NCBI GenBank assembly: GCA_016742275.1
Contig: JACVCD010000013.1
Coordinates: forward strand, 1-64,000
Origin: Gemmatimonadaceae bacterium
GTDB taxonomy: Bacteria > Gemmatimonadota > Gemmatimonadetes > Gemmatimonadales > Gemmatimonadaceae
DNA length: 64,000 nucleotides
Reading direction: 5' to 3'
The notes below the pieces were generated by a model. The model was not told the origin of the DNA and did not search any database. It was given only the letters and a program-made list of their open reading frames with translations. Positions 9,131-18,519 of this stretch are shown in pieces. The number at the start of each line of letters is the position of its first letter. Position 1 is the first letter of the stretch. Both the position numbers and the translations under genes were made by a program.

Positions 9131-9165
9131 CTTGAGTTGAAGTATTCTTTACTGCCTCGCCTGGG

Positions 9166-9915
9166 ATGTCGATCAAAGAATCACTCGCACCTGCAAACGC
9201 ACCGTTGATCGATCCGCCAGTTCGTCTTACGGAGCTGCGGGAGTCGCCGCGTAGGCCAGGGCGCTATGTCCTGCAGCTGTCCGATGGGCGGAATCTGGTG
9301 GTTGGCATTGGTGTGCTGTCCGATACCGGCGCCACACGAACCGGCATGGAGCTCGCGCCCCACGTCGTAGAGCGATTGGTTCATGAGTCGGTGATTACGG
9401 ATCTCACCGACCGCGCCATGGACATGCTCGCTCGCGGCCGCAGAACGCGTCGTGAGCTGGAGCAGCGGCTCAGGAGACGGGAGGCCAACCCCGGACAGAT
9501 TCGCGAGGCCCTTGATCGTCTGGAGGCCTCGGGCGTCCTGTCTGATGAGGCGGTGGCGGGAGCAGAGGCGTCTGCACGACTCCGCCGTGGTGAGGCGCCG
9601 GCGCGGGTCACTCAGCAACTGCGCCGAAAGGGGGTCGCGGGTCGCGTGGCCGCCGAGGCGGTGGCGGAAGCTGTTGAAGCCGACGACTTCGATGAGGCCA
9701 GCGCATGTCAGGCCGTCGCGGTCAAGCGCGCCAGATCACTGGCGGGACTTGAGCCCGAAGTGGCGATGCGTCGATTGCTGGCCTTCCTCCTGCGTCGCGG
9801 CTACGGCGGACAGATCGCACGTCAGGCCGCAAAAGAGGCGCTTTTGCATAGCGGCAATGGCGACGAGTTCTCTCCGGACGTAGCTCCGGACGTTGCTGAC
9901 GAAATAGACGACTGA
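9166..9915 (+). CDS. recX: Regulatory protein RecX
   Basis: RecX caps or disassembles RecA filaments. The 249-residue product has an N-terminal segment of about 75 residues and then the repeated three-helix RecX units: ALDMLARGRRTRRELEQRL-like sequence from about residue 84, a second unit near EASARLRRGEAPARVTQQLRRKG, and a third near EPEVAMRRLLAFLLRRGYGG. It lies directly after recA, as in many bacteria, but beyond a terminator, so it may be expressed at a lower level or from its own promoter. A short acidic C-terminal tail is present. Confidence 0.88.
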   Translation: MSIKESLAPANAPLIDPPVRLTELRESPRRPGRYVLQLSDGRNLVVGIGVLSDTGATRTGMELAPHVVERLVHESVITDLTDRAMDMLARGRRTRRELEQRLRRREANPGQIREALDRLEASGVLSDEAVAGAEASARLRRGEAPARVTQQLRRKGVAGRVAAEAVAEAVEADDFDEASACQAVAVKRARSLAGLEPEVAMRRLLAFLLRRGYGGQIARQAAKEALLHSGNGDEFSPDVAPDVADEIDD

Positions 9916-9934
9916 CTGCCTATATTGTGCGGAT

Positions 9935-12718
9935 ATGCTCGCGTCCGAGATCCGCTCCCGATTCCTGGCCTACTTCGAGAAGAACGGCCACGCCATTCGC
10001 CCGAGCTCGTCGCTCGTGCCCTCCGATGACCCGACCCTGCTGTTCACCAACGCAGGCATGGTCCAGTTCAAGAAAGTCTTCCTCGGCATGGAGGATCCGC
10101 CGGAAGGGAAGCGGCGAGCTACGACGTCGCAGAAGTGTGTGCGCGCCGGCGGCAAGCACAATGATCTTGAGCAGGTCGGTCACACCGCGCGGCATCATAC
10201 GTTCTTCGAGATGCTCGGCAACTTCTCGTTCGGTGATTACTTCAAGCGCGACGCCATCAAGTTCGCGTGGGAGTTCATCACCGAAGATCTGAAGATTCCG
10301 CGTGAGCATTTGCGCGTCACCGTCTTCCACGAAGACGATGAAGCACGGCAGCTGTGGAAGGATGTTGCCAATGTGCCCGACAATCGCATCTACGGATTGG
10401 GTGCGAAGGACAACTTCTGGCAGATGGCGGATACCGGTCCATGCGGCCCGTGCACTGAGATCTATGTCGATCTTGCGCACATGGCCTCGGACTGGGCATT
10501 CCCGGCCGATGCGCATGGCGAGTGGACCAACACGGAAATCCAGGACTATTCGCTCGACGCGTTCGTGGAAGGTGCCGAAGCCGGGCGCTTCCTCGAGATC
10601 TGGAACCTCGTGTTCATGCAGTTCGACCGTCAGGTCGACGGTACGCTCGTGCCGTTGCCGAAGCCGAGTGTTGATACCGGTGCCGGTCTTGAGCGCATTG
10701 CAGCGGTGCTGCAGGGTGTCACGAACAACTTCCACACCGATTCATTCCGCCCGCTCATCGCGAAGGTGGAAGAGATCGTGGGTATCGGCTATCCGTATCG
10801 CCCGGGTGTCGGACTTGGCAAAGCGTATGGCAAGGACGGCAAGGAAATCGATCCCGCGTCGTTCCGCGTGATTGCGGACCATGCGCGCGCTGTGGCGTTC
10901 CTGTTGGCCGACGGCGTGTTCCCGAGCAACGAAGGTCGTGGTTACGTGTTGCGCCGTATTCTGCGTCGCGCGGTGCGTCACTCCTGGTTGCTTGGTCGTC
11001 GCGAGCCCACGCTGGTGCATGTGGTGGATGTGCTCATCGAAACGATGCGCGATCTCTATCCCGAGTTGCACGTGCGTCGGAAGCACATCCTCGAGACCAC
11101 GCGCGCGGAAGAAGAACGCTTCCTTGCCACGATCGATGCCGGCATGTCGCGCTTCGAAGAGTTGGCACCGGCGCAGTCCACGCAGGGCAGCACGGCCGTG
11201 CGCGGTACGCTGTCCGGTGAAGACGCGTTCCGTTTGTACGACACGTTCGGTTTCCCGATTGATCTGACCGACCTCATGGCCCGCGAGCGCGGCTATCTGG
11301 TCGACATCGCCGGCTTCGAGCGTTCGCTGCAGGCGCAGCGCAAGCAGTCGCAGGACGAGCGCAAGAGTAAGCAGATTGCGGTGAGTGCTGACGACTTTGG
11401 TGACCCCACGCGCTGGACGCATGATCAGCAGCACGCGGCCGCCAAGGGCAGTTTCGTTGGGTACGACGTGGTTGAAGTGGAGACCATTGTCTCCGCGGTG
11501 CGTGCGTTGCCTGATGGTCGTGTGGCGGTGATGCTGCGTGAGACGCCGTTTTACGCCGAGTCCGGTGGTCAGGTCAGCGACCACGGAACGATCACCGGTG
11601 AAGGCTGGTCGGTGGCCGTGAACGAAGTGCGTAAGCTCGATGGACGCATTGCGGCTATCGGTGATGCCACGGGTGACATTGCGTTTGGCCGTGCGCATGC
11701 GGTGGTTCCGCGTGATCGTCGCAAGGATACCGAGCGCAATCACACTGCCACACACTTGCTGCATGCGTCGCTTCGCAAGGTGTTGGGTGACCACGTGCAT
11801 CAGGCGGGTTCACTTGTAGCGCCCGATCGTTTGCGTTTCGACTTCACGCATCACGGTCCGCTCACGCCGGAGCAGCTGGCAGCGATCGAAGCAGACGCCA
11901 ACGCCGGTGTGTGGGCGTCCGTCGCGGTCACCACGCAGGAAGAGTCGTACAACGATGCCGTCGCACGTGGTGCGATGGCGCTCTTCGGTGAGAAGTACGG
12001 TGACGTCGTGCGCGTCGTCGAAATTCCGTCGCTCTCGGTCGAACTCTGTGGCGGCACGCATGTGCGCAACACCGCCGAGATCGGTCTCATTCGCATCGTG
12101 TCGGAAGGCGGCGTGGCCGCTGGTGTTCGCCGCCTTGAGGCGGTGACGGGTCCGCGTGCCTTCCAGTTCCTCGCTGATCGTGAGAAGGCGCTGCTTCAGG
12201 TGGCGACACGTCTCAAGGTACCGATGTCGGGCATGACGTCGGGTATCGAGCAGATCGAGAAGAAGCTTGATGGTCTGCTCGATGAGCGGAAGCAACTCGA
12301 GAAGCGTCTCGAAGAGGCCATGCGTGGTGGTGCCACGGGTGGCGGTTTGGCACAGCAACTCGTGGCGTCGGCCGCAGATGTTGGTGGTACGCGCTTCATC
12401 GCTGCTCGCGTGGACGTTGGTGATGTGAAGTCGCTGCAGGCGCTTGGCGATGCGGTGCGTGAAGCGCTGGGTAGTGGTGTGGCCGTTCTCGGTGCTTCGT
12501 TTGCCGATGGCAAGGGCGCGCTGCTCGCGGTGGCTACCGATGACGCGCGTGATCGCGGACTGCGCGCGGATATCGTGGTCCGTGATGTGGCCGCAGCCGT
12601 CGGTGGGCGTGGCGGCGGTAAGCCCCACATGGCGCAGGCGGGTGTCGATCCCTCACAGGTCGACGCGGCCATTGCCGGCAGCTCGGCCATCTTCGGCAAG
12701 TTGGTCTCCGCCGGATGA
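9935..12718 (+). CDS. alaS: Alanyl-tRNA synthetase
   Basis: AlaS charges tRNA-Ala and removes misacylated Ser or Gly. The class II core starts SEIRSRFLAYFEKNGH; LFTNAGMVQFKKVFLG and RHHTFFEMLGNFSFGDYFK follow. The editing domain carries HTATHLLH and the CGGTH zinc motif, and the C-Ala domain ends the 927-residue protein with GGRGGGKPHMAQAG. The length is slightly above the usual 870-900. A TATATT hexamer lies 8 bases before the ATG and no Shine-Dalgarno sequence is visible. The stop overlaps the next gene by four bases. Confidence 0.97.
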   Translation: MLASEIRSRFLAYFEKNGHAIRPSSSLVPSDDPTLLFTNAGMVQFKKVFLGMEDPPEGKRRATTSQKCVRAGGKHNDLEQVGHTARHHTFFEMLGNFSFGDYFKRDAIKFAWEFITEDLKIPREHLRVTVFHEDDEARQLWKDVANVPDNRIYGLGAKDNFWQMADTGPCGPCTEIYVDLAHMASDWAFPADAHGEWTNTEIQDYSLDAFVEGAEAGRFLEIWNLVFMQFDRQVDGTLVPLPKPSVDTGAGLERIAAVLQGVTNNFHTDSFRPLIAKVEEIVGIGYPYRPGVGLGKAYGKDGKEIDPASFRVIADHARAVAFLLADGVFPSNEGRGYVLRRILRRAVRHSWLLGRREPTLVHVVDVLIETMRDLYPELHVRRKHILETTRAEEERFLATIDAGMSRFEELAPAQSTQGSTAVRGTLSGEDAFRLYDTFGFPIDLTDLMARERGYLVDIAGFERSLQAQRKQSQDERKSKQIAVSADDFGDPTRWTHDQQHAAAKGSFVGYDVVEVETIVSAVRALPDGRVAVMLRETPFYAESGGQVSDHGTITGEGWSVAVNEVRKLDGRIAAIGDATGDIAFGRAHAVVPRDRRKDTERNHTATHLLHASLRKVLGDHVHQAGSLVAPDRLRFDFTHHGPLTPEQLAAIEADANAGVWASVAVTTQEESYNDAVARGAMALFGEKYGDVVRVVEIPSLSVELCGGTHVRNTAEIGLIRIVSEGGVAAGVRRLEAVTGPRAFQFLADREKALLQVATRLKVPMSGMTSGIEQIEKKLDGLLDERKQLEKRLEEAMRGGATGGGLAQQLVASAADVGGTRFIAARVDVGDVKSLQALGDAVREALGSGVAVLGASFADGKGALLAVATDDARDRGLRADIVVRDVAAAVGGRGGGKPHMAQAGVDPSQVDAAIAGSSAIFGKLVSAG

Positions 12719-13056
12719 TGACCGTTGGTGAGTGGGTGGCGCAGATACAACCAGCGCCACCCGCGGCGTTGCATCGACGTTTGCAGGATTTGGTAGCGGC
12801 GCATGCAGAACGGCCCGCTGCAGATGTGCCGGATGTGTGTCTTGAAGCAGGTGAACGGTTGCTCGACGAGTTGCTGCAATCGGGATCAACATCACGTGAG
12901 ACTGCGCTCGATCTGTTGGCCGTGGATTCACTCGTGACCTATGCATTTCAGGCGGCGGCTGATGATCCCTCGCGAATTGAGGAACGTGCCGCCGCAGCCA
13001 TGCTTCGTATTGCCGCGTTGCCAGCAGCCATAAGCAACCGGCAGCCGTACCCCTGA
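12715..13056 (+). CDS. Small helical protein of unknown function
   Basis: This 113-residue protein is not recognised. It starts at an ATG in the alaS stop (ATGA overlap), so it is probably co-translated. The sequence is Ala/Leu/Glu-rich and predicted mostly helical, with VCLEAGERLLDELLQSG and RETALDLLAVDSLVTYAFQAAAD as its most regular parts. There is no signal peptide, metal motif or membrane segment. It lies just before a PHP-type phosphatase gene. Codon use looks like its neighbours, so it is probably a real gene. Confidence 0.65.
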   Translation: MMTVGEWVAQIQPAPPAALHRRLQDLVAAHAERPAADVPDVCLEAGERLLDELLQSGSTSRETALDLLAVDSLVTYAFQAAADDPSRIEERAAAAMLRIAALPAAISNRQPYP

Positions 13057-13069
13057 CTGGAACCGCGCC

Positions 13070-13813
13070 GTGATCGACATCCACACGCATCTGCTACCGG
13101 GAGTCGACGACGGATCACCTTCATTTGACGTGTCGCTCCCTGTGCTGGAGCGATTTGCCGAGGAGGGGGTGACCACGGTGGTATGCACGCCGCACCTGAA
13201 CGCCAGTCAGATCGCGCAGGCACCATATGCGTATCACGTGGAGTTGCTGGCTGAACTGCAACGACGCGCTCCAGTCGGCCTTGAGTTGCGGCTTGGGTGG
13301 GAGATCATGCTCGATTCGCCGGGTGTCGATTTGTCGGCACAGGAGCTCGCGCTGGGCAATTCGCGCGCCTTGCTCGTTGAGTTCACCCGTGGTGGATTGC
13401 CGCCCGGTGCTTCGACGGAATTGCGGCGCATCACACGACTTGCTCGGACACCGATTCTCGCACACCCCGAGCGCTACTTCGGGTGCACTCTCGATCTTGT
13501 GCGGGAGTGGCGAAAGCTGGGTGTGGTCATTCAGACGGACGCGTCGGTACTGATGGGGCGGGGCGCTCCGTCGGACTTGGCGCGCGACATGCTGGAACAG
13601 GGGTATATCGATATCCTTGCCTCAGATAACCACGGCGATCATCGCGCGTTGTCGACAGCGCGGGACTGGTTGCTCGAACGTGGAGGCGACGAACAGGTCG
13701 ACCTCCTGACGCACGGAAACGCGGATTGTGTGTTGAACGATGAAGACACCATCCCTGTTCCGCCGCTCAAGTCTGGCCTGCTCGGGCGCGTCAAACGATT
13801 CTTTGGCCGCTGA
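13070..13813 (+). CDS. PHP-domain tyrosine phosphatase, CpsB/YwqE type
   Basis: This 247-residue PHP-superfamily metallo-enzyme has motifs in the expected order: IDIHTHLLPGVDDG at the start, VCTPHLN, a Glu near GWEIML, ILAHPERY and ASDNHGD. CpsB/YwqE proteins are Mn-dependent phosphotyrosine phosphatases that control tyrosine-kinase-driven polysaccharide export. No such kinase or polymer genes are nearby, so the substrate is open; histidinol-phosphate-phosphatase-like activity is an alternative. The GTG start gives the family's exact N-terminus. It precedes gmhA, so an envelope or surface-sugar role is a reasonable inference. Confidence 0.82.
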   Translation: MIDIHTHLLPGVDDGSPSFDVSLPVLERFAEEGVTTVVCTPHLNASQIAQAPYAYHVELLAELQRRAPVGLELRLGWEIMLDSPGVDLSAQELALGNSRALLVEFTRGGLPPGASTELRRITRLARTPILAHPERYFGCTLDLVREWRKLGVVIQTDASVLMGRGAPSDLARDMLEQGYIDILASDNHGDHRALSTARDWLLERGGDEQVDLLTHGNADCVLNDEDTIPVPPLKSGLLGRVKRFFGR

Positions 13814-13840
13814 TCATCAAGCCACAGTGAGAGAACAAGA

Positions 13841-14455
13841 GTGACTGCATCACATACTGCTTCAGGCGCATCGTCAACTGATGGTGCGAACGCCGTGACC
13901 CCACTGCTCGGTGCGTTGCGCGAGCTGGCGGCCACTGCCGAACGCACCGCCCAGCAACTCGAGAACGACATTGCTGCCGCATTGGTGATGGTGCAGGCGA
14001 CTGTTGCGCGCGGTGGCACGCTGATGTTCTGCGGAAACGGCGGCTCAGCGGCCGATGCGCAACATCTCGCAACCGAGTATGTGGTGCGATACATGCGCAA
14101 TCGCCGTGCGTATCCAGCCATCGCGTTGACCACCGACACATCGCTGATCACCGCCACTGGGAACGACTTCGGATTCGATCACGTGTTCTCACGTCAGATC
14201 GAAGCGCTCGGCAAGGCGGGCGATCTGCTCATCATTCACTCCACGAGCGGCAACTCACCCAACGTGCTGCTGGCGGCTGATGCTGCGCGCGCCAAGGGTA
14301 TCCCTGTACTGTCGCTGACCGCGCGTGATGGCGGAGCGTTGAAGAGCCGCTCCGATCTCTGCCTCATTGTGCCAACCGATCGCACAGATCGTGCACAGGA
14401 ACTGCATCTGTGCATCCAGCACGCCATCTGCGACGCCATTGAGGTGACGCTGTGA
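13841..14455 (+). CDS. gmhA: Phosphoheptose isomerase (sedoheptulose-7-phosphate isomerase)
   Basis: GmhA converts sedoheptulose 7-phosphate to D-glycero-D-manno-heptose 7-phosphate, the first step to LPS heptose. The SIS fold is clear: FCGNGGSAADAQHLATE, then TTDTSLITATGNDFGFDHVFSRQIEALG, the phosphate-binding HSTSGNSPN, and a C-terminal ELHLCIQHAICDAIE helix carrying the conserved His. The length of 204 residues is typical. The start is GTG. It pairs functionally with hldA on the other strand about 6.4 kb away and overlaps the following SDR gene by four bases. Confidence 0.92.
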   Translation: MTASHTASGASSTDGANAVTPLLGALRELAATAERTAQQLENDIAAALVMVQATVARGGTLMFCGNGGSAADAQHLATEYVVRYMRNRRAYPAIALTTDTSLITATGNDFGFDHVFSRQIEALGKAGDLLIIHSTSGNSPNVLLAADAARAKGIPVLSLTARDGGALKSRSDLCLIVPTDRTDRAQELHLCIQHAICDAIEVTL

Positions 14456-15207
14456 TTTCGCTTGCAGGCAAGCGTGCGCTGGTTACCGGTGGCGCGCGTG
14501 GTATCGGTGCGGCCTGCGCACGTCTGCTTGCGAGCGCGGGTGCGGATGTCGCCATTGCATATCGTTCGCGCGACGACGAGGCTGACCAGGTCAAACGCGA
14601 ATTGGAAGCGATGGGTGTTCGTGCACTGGCATTTCGTGGCGATCTGTCGACACAGGAAGCCAATGATGCGTTTGCCGAACAGGCCGTGGCGGCCTGGGGA
14701 GGCATTGATATCTACGTTGGCAACTCCGGTGTGTGGCCCGATGTGCCGGTTGGTGTCGATGCACTCAACAACGAGCGGTGGCGTCACACTCTGGCGGTGA
14801 ATCTCGATGGTATGTTCTACGGCACGCGTGCAGCAATTCGACACATGGGTGCTGGTGGTCGTCTGATCTTCATCTCGAGCACGGCCGGACAACGCGGTGA
14901 AGCTGGGCACGCAGACTATGCTGCCAGCAAGGGTGCGATGATCTCATTCGTGAAATCGCTGGCTGTTGAACTCGGGCCGCGCGATATCACCGTCAACAGT
15001 GTGGCGCCAGGTTGGGTGCACACGGATGCTGTTGCGCGTCCGTTTGCCGGCGAGGGCCACGCGCGCATTGCGGCCAATATTCCGTTGGGTCGGGTTGCTA
15101 CGCCGGAAGACATCGCGGGACCGGTACTGTTTCTGGCCAGTCCATTGGCGCGCCATATCACGGGAGAAATTCTCAATGTGAATGGCGGCAGCGTGTTGTG
15201 CGGGTGA
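14452..15207 (+). CDS. SDR-family oxidoreductase (FabG-like)
   Basis: This 251-residue short-chain dehydrogenase has the NAD(P)-binding TGGARGIG near residue 12, an NSG motif, the catalytic Ser in ISSTAGQ and Tyr/Lys in DYAASKGA, and the C-terminal GEILNVNGGSVL typical of FabG-like enzymes. The Arg after the first motif (AYRSRDD) suggests NADPH. It could be a 3-oxoacyl-ACP reductase or a sugar/alcohol dehydrogenase; with no other fab genes nearby the substrate is undecided. It is translationally coupled to gmhA (GTGA overlap) and to the next gene. Confidence 0.82.
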   Translation: MISLAGKRALVTGGARGIGAACARLLASAGADVAIAYRSRDDEADQVKRELEAMGVRALAFRGDLSTQEANDAFAEQAVAAWGGIDIYVGNSGVWPDVPVGVDALNNERWRHTLAVNLDGMFYGTRAAIRHMGAGGRLIFISSTAGQRGEAGHADYAASKGAMISFVKSLAVELGPRDITVNSVAPGWVHTDAVARPFAGEGHARIAANIPLGRVATPEDIAGPVLFLASPLARHITGEILNVNGGSVLCG

Positions 15208-16568
15208 GCACGCAGTCATCTGCCGTGCCCTACGATTGGGGCGATGATCAGGCATCGTTGGCGGAGCGGTTGCGCCCACCGGGGAACGTGATCGAGATCG
15301 CCCGCACGCTGCAGAACGCTGGATACGAGGCGTGGTGTGTCGGTGGCGCTGTACGCGACGCATTGCTCGGTCACGAACACCTCGACTGGGATCTGGCGAC
15401 ATCGGCGAGACCCGAGCAGGTTCGCAAGTTGTTCAAGCGCACCATTCCGGTTGGCATCGAGTTCGGCACGGTGGGCGTGCTTGATCGTGATGGCGTCATG
15501 CATGAAGTGACGACATTCCGTCGTGATGTGCAGACCGATGGCCGTCACGCTGTCGTGGAGTTCGGTGCGTCGCTTGACGACGATCTCGCGCGCCGCGATT
15601 TCACGATCAACGCCATTGCATGGGATCCAATTGCCAAGGTGCTACGCGATCCCTTTCATGGAAGGCAGGATCTCGCGCGAGCTGTCGTGCGCGCCGTTGG
15701 TGTCGCGCGTGAGCGCCTGATTGAAGATCGTTTGCGTGCACTGCGAGCCATTCGCTTTGCTTCGCGATTCGATTTCACGTTGGATGATGCCACCTGGAAT
15801 GCCGTGGTGGAGAGCGCGCCATTCCTGACACGCCTGTCGCCCGAACGCGTGAAGCAGGAGTTGGAGAAGACACTTGAGCAGGCCATACTGCCGTCCAGAG
15901 CATTCATGCGGTGGCGTGATGCCGGTGCATTTGCTTCCGTCATTCCGGCATTGGCCTCGATTTCGAATGTGCAACTCCGAAGTGTGGATGCATTGCCGCG
16001 CCCGGTGCTTCGAACACGGCCGCTTCGGAAGAGCCTGCGGCTGGCCGCCCTGTTTGCTGGACTCGAAGGCAAGACCGCCGAACATGCCCTGCGCGCACTG
16101 CGTTTCCCCAATCTCGAGATTGGTGTTGTCGGATCGCTGGTGGATCGCTGGTTTCGCTTGCGTTCAGAGCTCACGGAACGGTTGACCAAGTCATCTCCAT
16201 CTGCCCTGGATTCGGCATATCTACGTCGTCTGGCGGCTGATGTCGGTCGGACTCGCGTATCGGGCTTTGTCCGCCTTGCCGCTTCGCAGTGGCATGCGTC
16301 ACAGCAGGTCGAGCCGGCTCAGGTGCGGGAACTGTATCGTGCATTGGTGCACACGGCATTCCATGATCCCATCGAGATCGGCGATCTCGCACTCGACGGT
16401 GATGATCTGCGGCGAATGGGCATTTCGCCGGGACCGGCTCTTGGGCGTACGCTGCAGGTGCTGATGGCGTATGTGATCGAAGATCCGTCGCGCAATACGT
16501 ACGACACACTTCGCATGTACGTTGAGCAGCTTCGTGGTACAGCACCGAGCAATGGGGAGATTGCATGA
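15204..16568 (+). CDS. cca: CCA tRNA nucleotidyltransferase / poly(A) polymerase family
   Basis: This 454-residue class II nucleotidyltransferase would add or repair the tRNA 3' CCA. The conserved head is CVGGAVRDALLG (GGAVRD at about residues 47-52), with the catalytic DWDLAT just after it. EVTTFRRD and RRDFTINAIAWD follow, then the neck motif EDRLRALRAIRFASRF. Neither tRNA in this window encodes its CCA, which fits a need for this enzyme. GTG 15204 overlaps the SDR stop by four bases and gives a normal N-terminus; reading further upstream would run through the SDR gene. A poly(A) polymerase cannot be separated from sequence alone. Confidence 0.88.
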   Translation: MSTQSSAVPYDWGDDQASLAERLRPPGNVIEIARTLQNAGYEAWCVGGAVRDALLGHEHLDWDLATSARPEQVRKLFKRTIPVGIEFGTVGVLDRDGVMHEVTTFRRDVQTDGRHAVVEFGASLDDDLARRDFTINAIAWDPIAKVLRDPFHGRQDLARAVVRAVGVARERLIEDRLRALRAIRFASRFDFTLDDATWNAVVESAPFLTRLSPERVKQELEKTLEQAILPSRAFMRWRDAGAFASVIPALASISNVQLRSVDALPRPVLRTRPLRKSLRLAALFAGLEGKTAEHALRALRFPNLEIGVVGSLVDRWFRLRSELTERLTKSSPSALDSAYLRRLAADVGRTRVSGFVRLAASQWHASQQVEPAQVRELYRALVHTAFHDPIEIGDLALDGDDLRRMGISPGPALGRTLQVLMAYVIEDPSRNTYDTLRMYVEQLRGTAPSNGEIA

Positions 16569-17128
16569 GTGAGCTCTCCGTCATGACACCGGATGGTGGT
16601 TCACGATTCCGCGCTGGAACTGCGTGGTATGCGTCACAGCGGGTGACGTTGTCTCCTGAGAATACGAGCGCGCGTAACAATGCGGTCGTGCGAACGATTG
16701 TTGGTGCGCCGGCTGAGCGTTTGGTCGATCTGCTGCACGCCTTCTGTGTCCACCTCGATCCAGCGGTTGATGTGTGGATGCGCGACCTACGCTCAGGAAG
16801 ACGTTGGCGCGGCGCACTGCTGCCATTGCCGGATGCCCGTGATGTGATCGGTCGTTTGCGCTATACCATCACCGCATTCGGTGGAATTGAATTGGCCGTC
16901 TACACGGACCAGGATCAGCTCACGATCACCCCCGAATTGCTGCTGGTGATTGACGCGCGCACGGATCGCTGGCTCTATCATCTCGATGCGGAAGGCTTCG
17001 AGTCGCGCGAAGTGCCGCCAGATCCCACCTGGCGTCCGCATGTGGTGGCTCGCAAGCGCGATGCGCAGCTAGAGGAGACGCTCTGGGTTGCTGCCGAACG
17101 TTTGGGGCTTGAGGAGGTGCGTGGATGA
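16565..17128 (+). CDS. Conserved-looking protein of unknown function
   Basis: This 187-residue protein matches no family I know. It is coupled on both sides: its ATG overlaps the cca stop, and its TGA overlaps the rarA start. It is soluble, without signal or membrane segments. Features include an acidic C-terminal helix (AQLEETLWVAAERLGLEE) and a central alternation of beta-like strands (RLRYTITAFGGIELAVYTDQ; LLLVIDARTDRWLYHL). The tight packing between a tRNA-processing gene and a recombination ATPase suggests a housekeeping role, but none can be named. Confidence 0.65.
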   Translation: MSELSVMTPDGGSRFRAGTAWYASQRVTLSPENTSARNNAVVRTIVGAPAERLVDLLHAFCVHLDPAVDVWMRDLRSGRRWRGALLPLPDARDVIGRLRYTITAFGGIELAVYTDQDQLTITPELLLVIDARTDRWLYHLDAEGFESREVPPDPTWRPHVVARKRDAQLEETLWVAAERLGLEEVRG

Positions 17129-18519
17129 GCCGCACAGGGAAGCCTGCGGGAACATCGGGACCGTCGCTCTTCGCACCGACCGACGCAGAGCCTCTGGCGG
17201 CGCGCATGCGACCGGAACGATTGGAGGATGTGGTTGGTCAGCAGCATCTGCTCGCCGTTGGTCGCCCGCTCGGTGATGCCATTCGAAATGGTACCATCGG
17301 CAGTGTGATCCTCACGGGTCCGGCAGGCACGGGAAAGACCACGATTGCCAGTCTGATTGGTCGCTACACCAAGCAAACGGTCGTGGGGTTGAATGCAGTA
17401 ACCGACGGCATTCCCCGGCTGCGTGTCATCGTGGACGAAGCGGCACAACGACGCGACTTCGATGGTCGACGCACGTTGGTCGTTGTCGATGAGATTCATC
17501 GTTGGGCGCGTACGCAACAGGACGCGCTGCTGCCGCATGTGGAAAGCGGTGTCATCTCGTTGTGTGGCGCGACAACCGAAGTGCCTGCGTTTGCGGTGGT
17601 TGGTGCCTTGTTGTCCCGCTGCCGTGTCTACGCTCTGCGTCCGCTTGATTCAGCGGATATTGTGACGGTTGTCACGCGTGCTTTGACGGATACTTCACGC
17701 GGACTTGGTTCGCGCGAGTTGCATGCATCCGCGGATACGCTGCAGTGGTTGGCAGAGCAGTGCGATGGAGATGCCAGACGTGCGCTTGGCGCGTTGGAGG
17801 CTGTCGCGCTGACTACCGCCAATGGTGGTGAGCTAACGGTCGATGCATTGTCCGGCGCGCTTGGTGTGCGTGTGGTGAGCTATGATCGACAGGACGTTGA
17901 TTCTCACGCCGTGCTTTCAGCATTCCATAAATCGTGTCGCGGTTCCGACCCGCACGCGGCATTGTATTGGCTGGCGCGTGCCATGGTGGCCGGTGATGAC
18001 CCTCAGGTGTTTCTCCGGCGCCTCGCGGCCGTGGCGACTGAGGATGTCGGCTTGGCCGATCCGCAGGCGCTTGGCGTGGTGATGCATGCGTGGGAGGCGT
18101 ACCGCCGATTGGGGCCAGCCGAAGGTGAGCGGGCCGTGGCGCAGGCCGCGGTGTACTGTGCCACCGCACCCAAGAGCAATCGCTTGTACGTGGCCTGGGC
18201 AATGGCACGGGAAGTTGCCGCATCAACGCCCGGTCTAGCTGTGCCCGCACACCTGCTCAATCTCGATCATTCCCTGCGGCCGGATGAGAGTCGCCGTGTC
18301 GCGTACGAATATCCACACGACTATCCCGGCGCCTTTGTGGCGCAGGCGTATCAGCCGGCGGAGCTTCAGGGAAATACGTACTATCAACCAGGGCCTTTTG
18401 GCGAAGAGAAGCAGATCGCCAAGCGCCTCGCCTGGTGGGCGGAACGGGGCGGACCGCCGGTCGAAGGGCAGGGTAGTACGGCAGTATCACCGTCGAATAC
18501 TTCAGGAGAGTCCTCGTGA
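17125..18519 (+). CDS. rarA: Replication-associated recombination protein A (MgsA/RarA ATPase)
   Basis: RarA is a clamp-loader-like AAA+ ATPase that acts at stalled replication forks. PLAARMRPERLEDVVGQQHLL opens the family core; Walker A GPAGTGKTT lies at about residues 65-73, VVDEIHRW is Walker B, and GATTEVPAFAVVGALLSRCRV is the sensor 1 / arginine-finger region. The C-terminal oligomerisation domain includes LAVPAHLLNLDHSLRPDE-type sequence and ends near NTYYQPG. The length of 464 residues is normal. Its ATG overlaps the preceding unknown gene and its stop overlaps the following lipoprotein gene. Confidence 0.93.
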   Translation: MSRTGKPAGTSGPSLFAPTDAEPLAARMRPERLEDVVGQQHLLAVGRPLGDAIRNGTIGSVILTGPAGTGKTTIASLIGRYTKQTVVGLNAVTDGIPRLRVIVDEAAQRRDFDGRRTLVVVDEIHRWARTQQDALLPHVESGVISLCGATTEVPAFAVVGALLSRCRVYALRPLDSADIVTVVTRALTDTSRGLGSRELHASADTLQWLAEQCDGDARRALGALEAVALTTANGGELTVDALSGALGVRVVSYDRQDVDSHAVLSAFHKSCRGSDPHAALYWLARAMVAGDDPQVFLRRLAAVATEDVGLADPQALGVVMHAWEAYRRLGPAEGERAVAQAAVYCATAPKSNRLYVAWAMAREVAASTPGLAVPAHLLNLDHSLRPDESRRVAYEYPHDYPGAFVAQAYQPAELQGNTYYQPGPFGEEKQIAKRLAWWAERGGPPVEGQGSTAVSPSNTSGESS

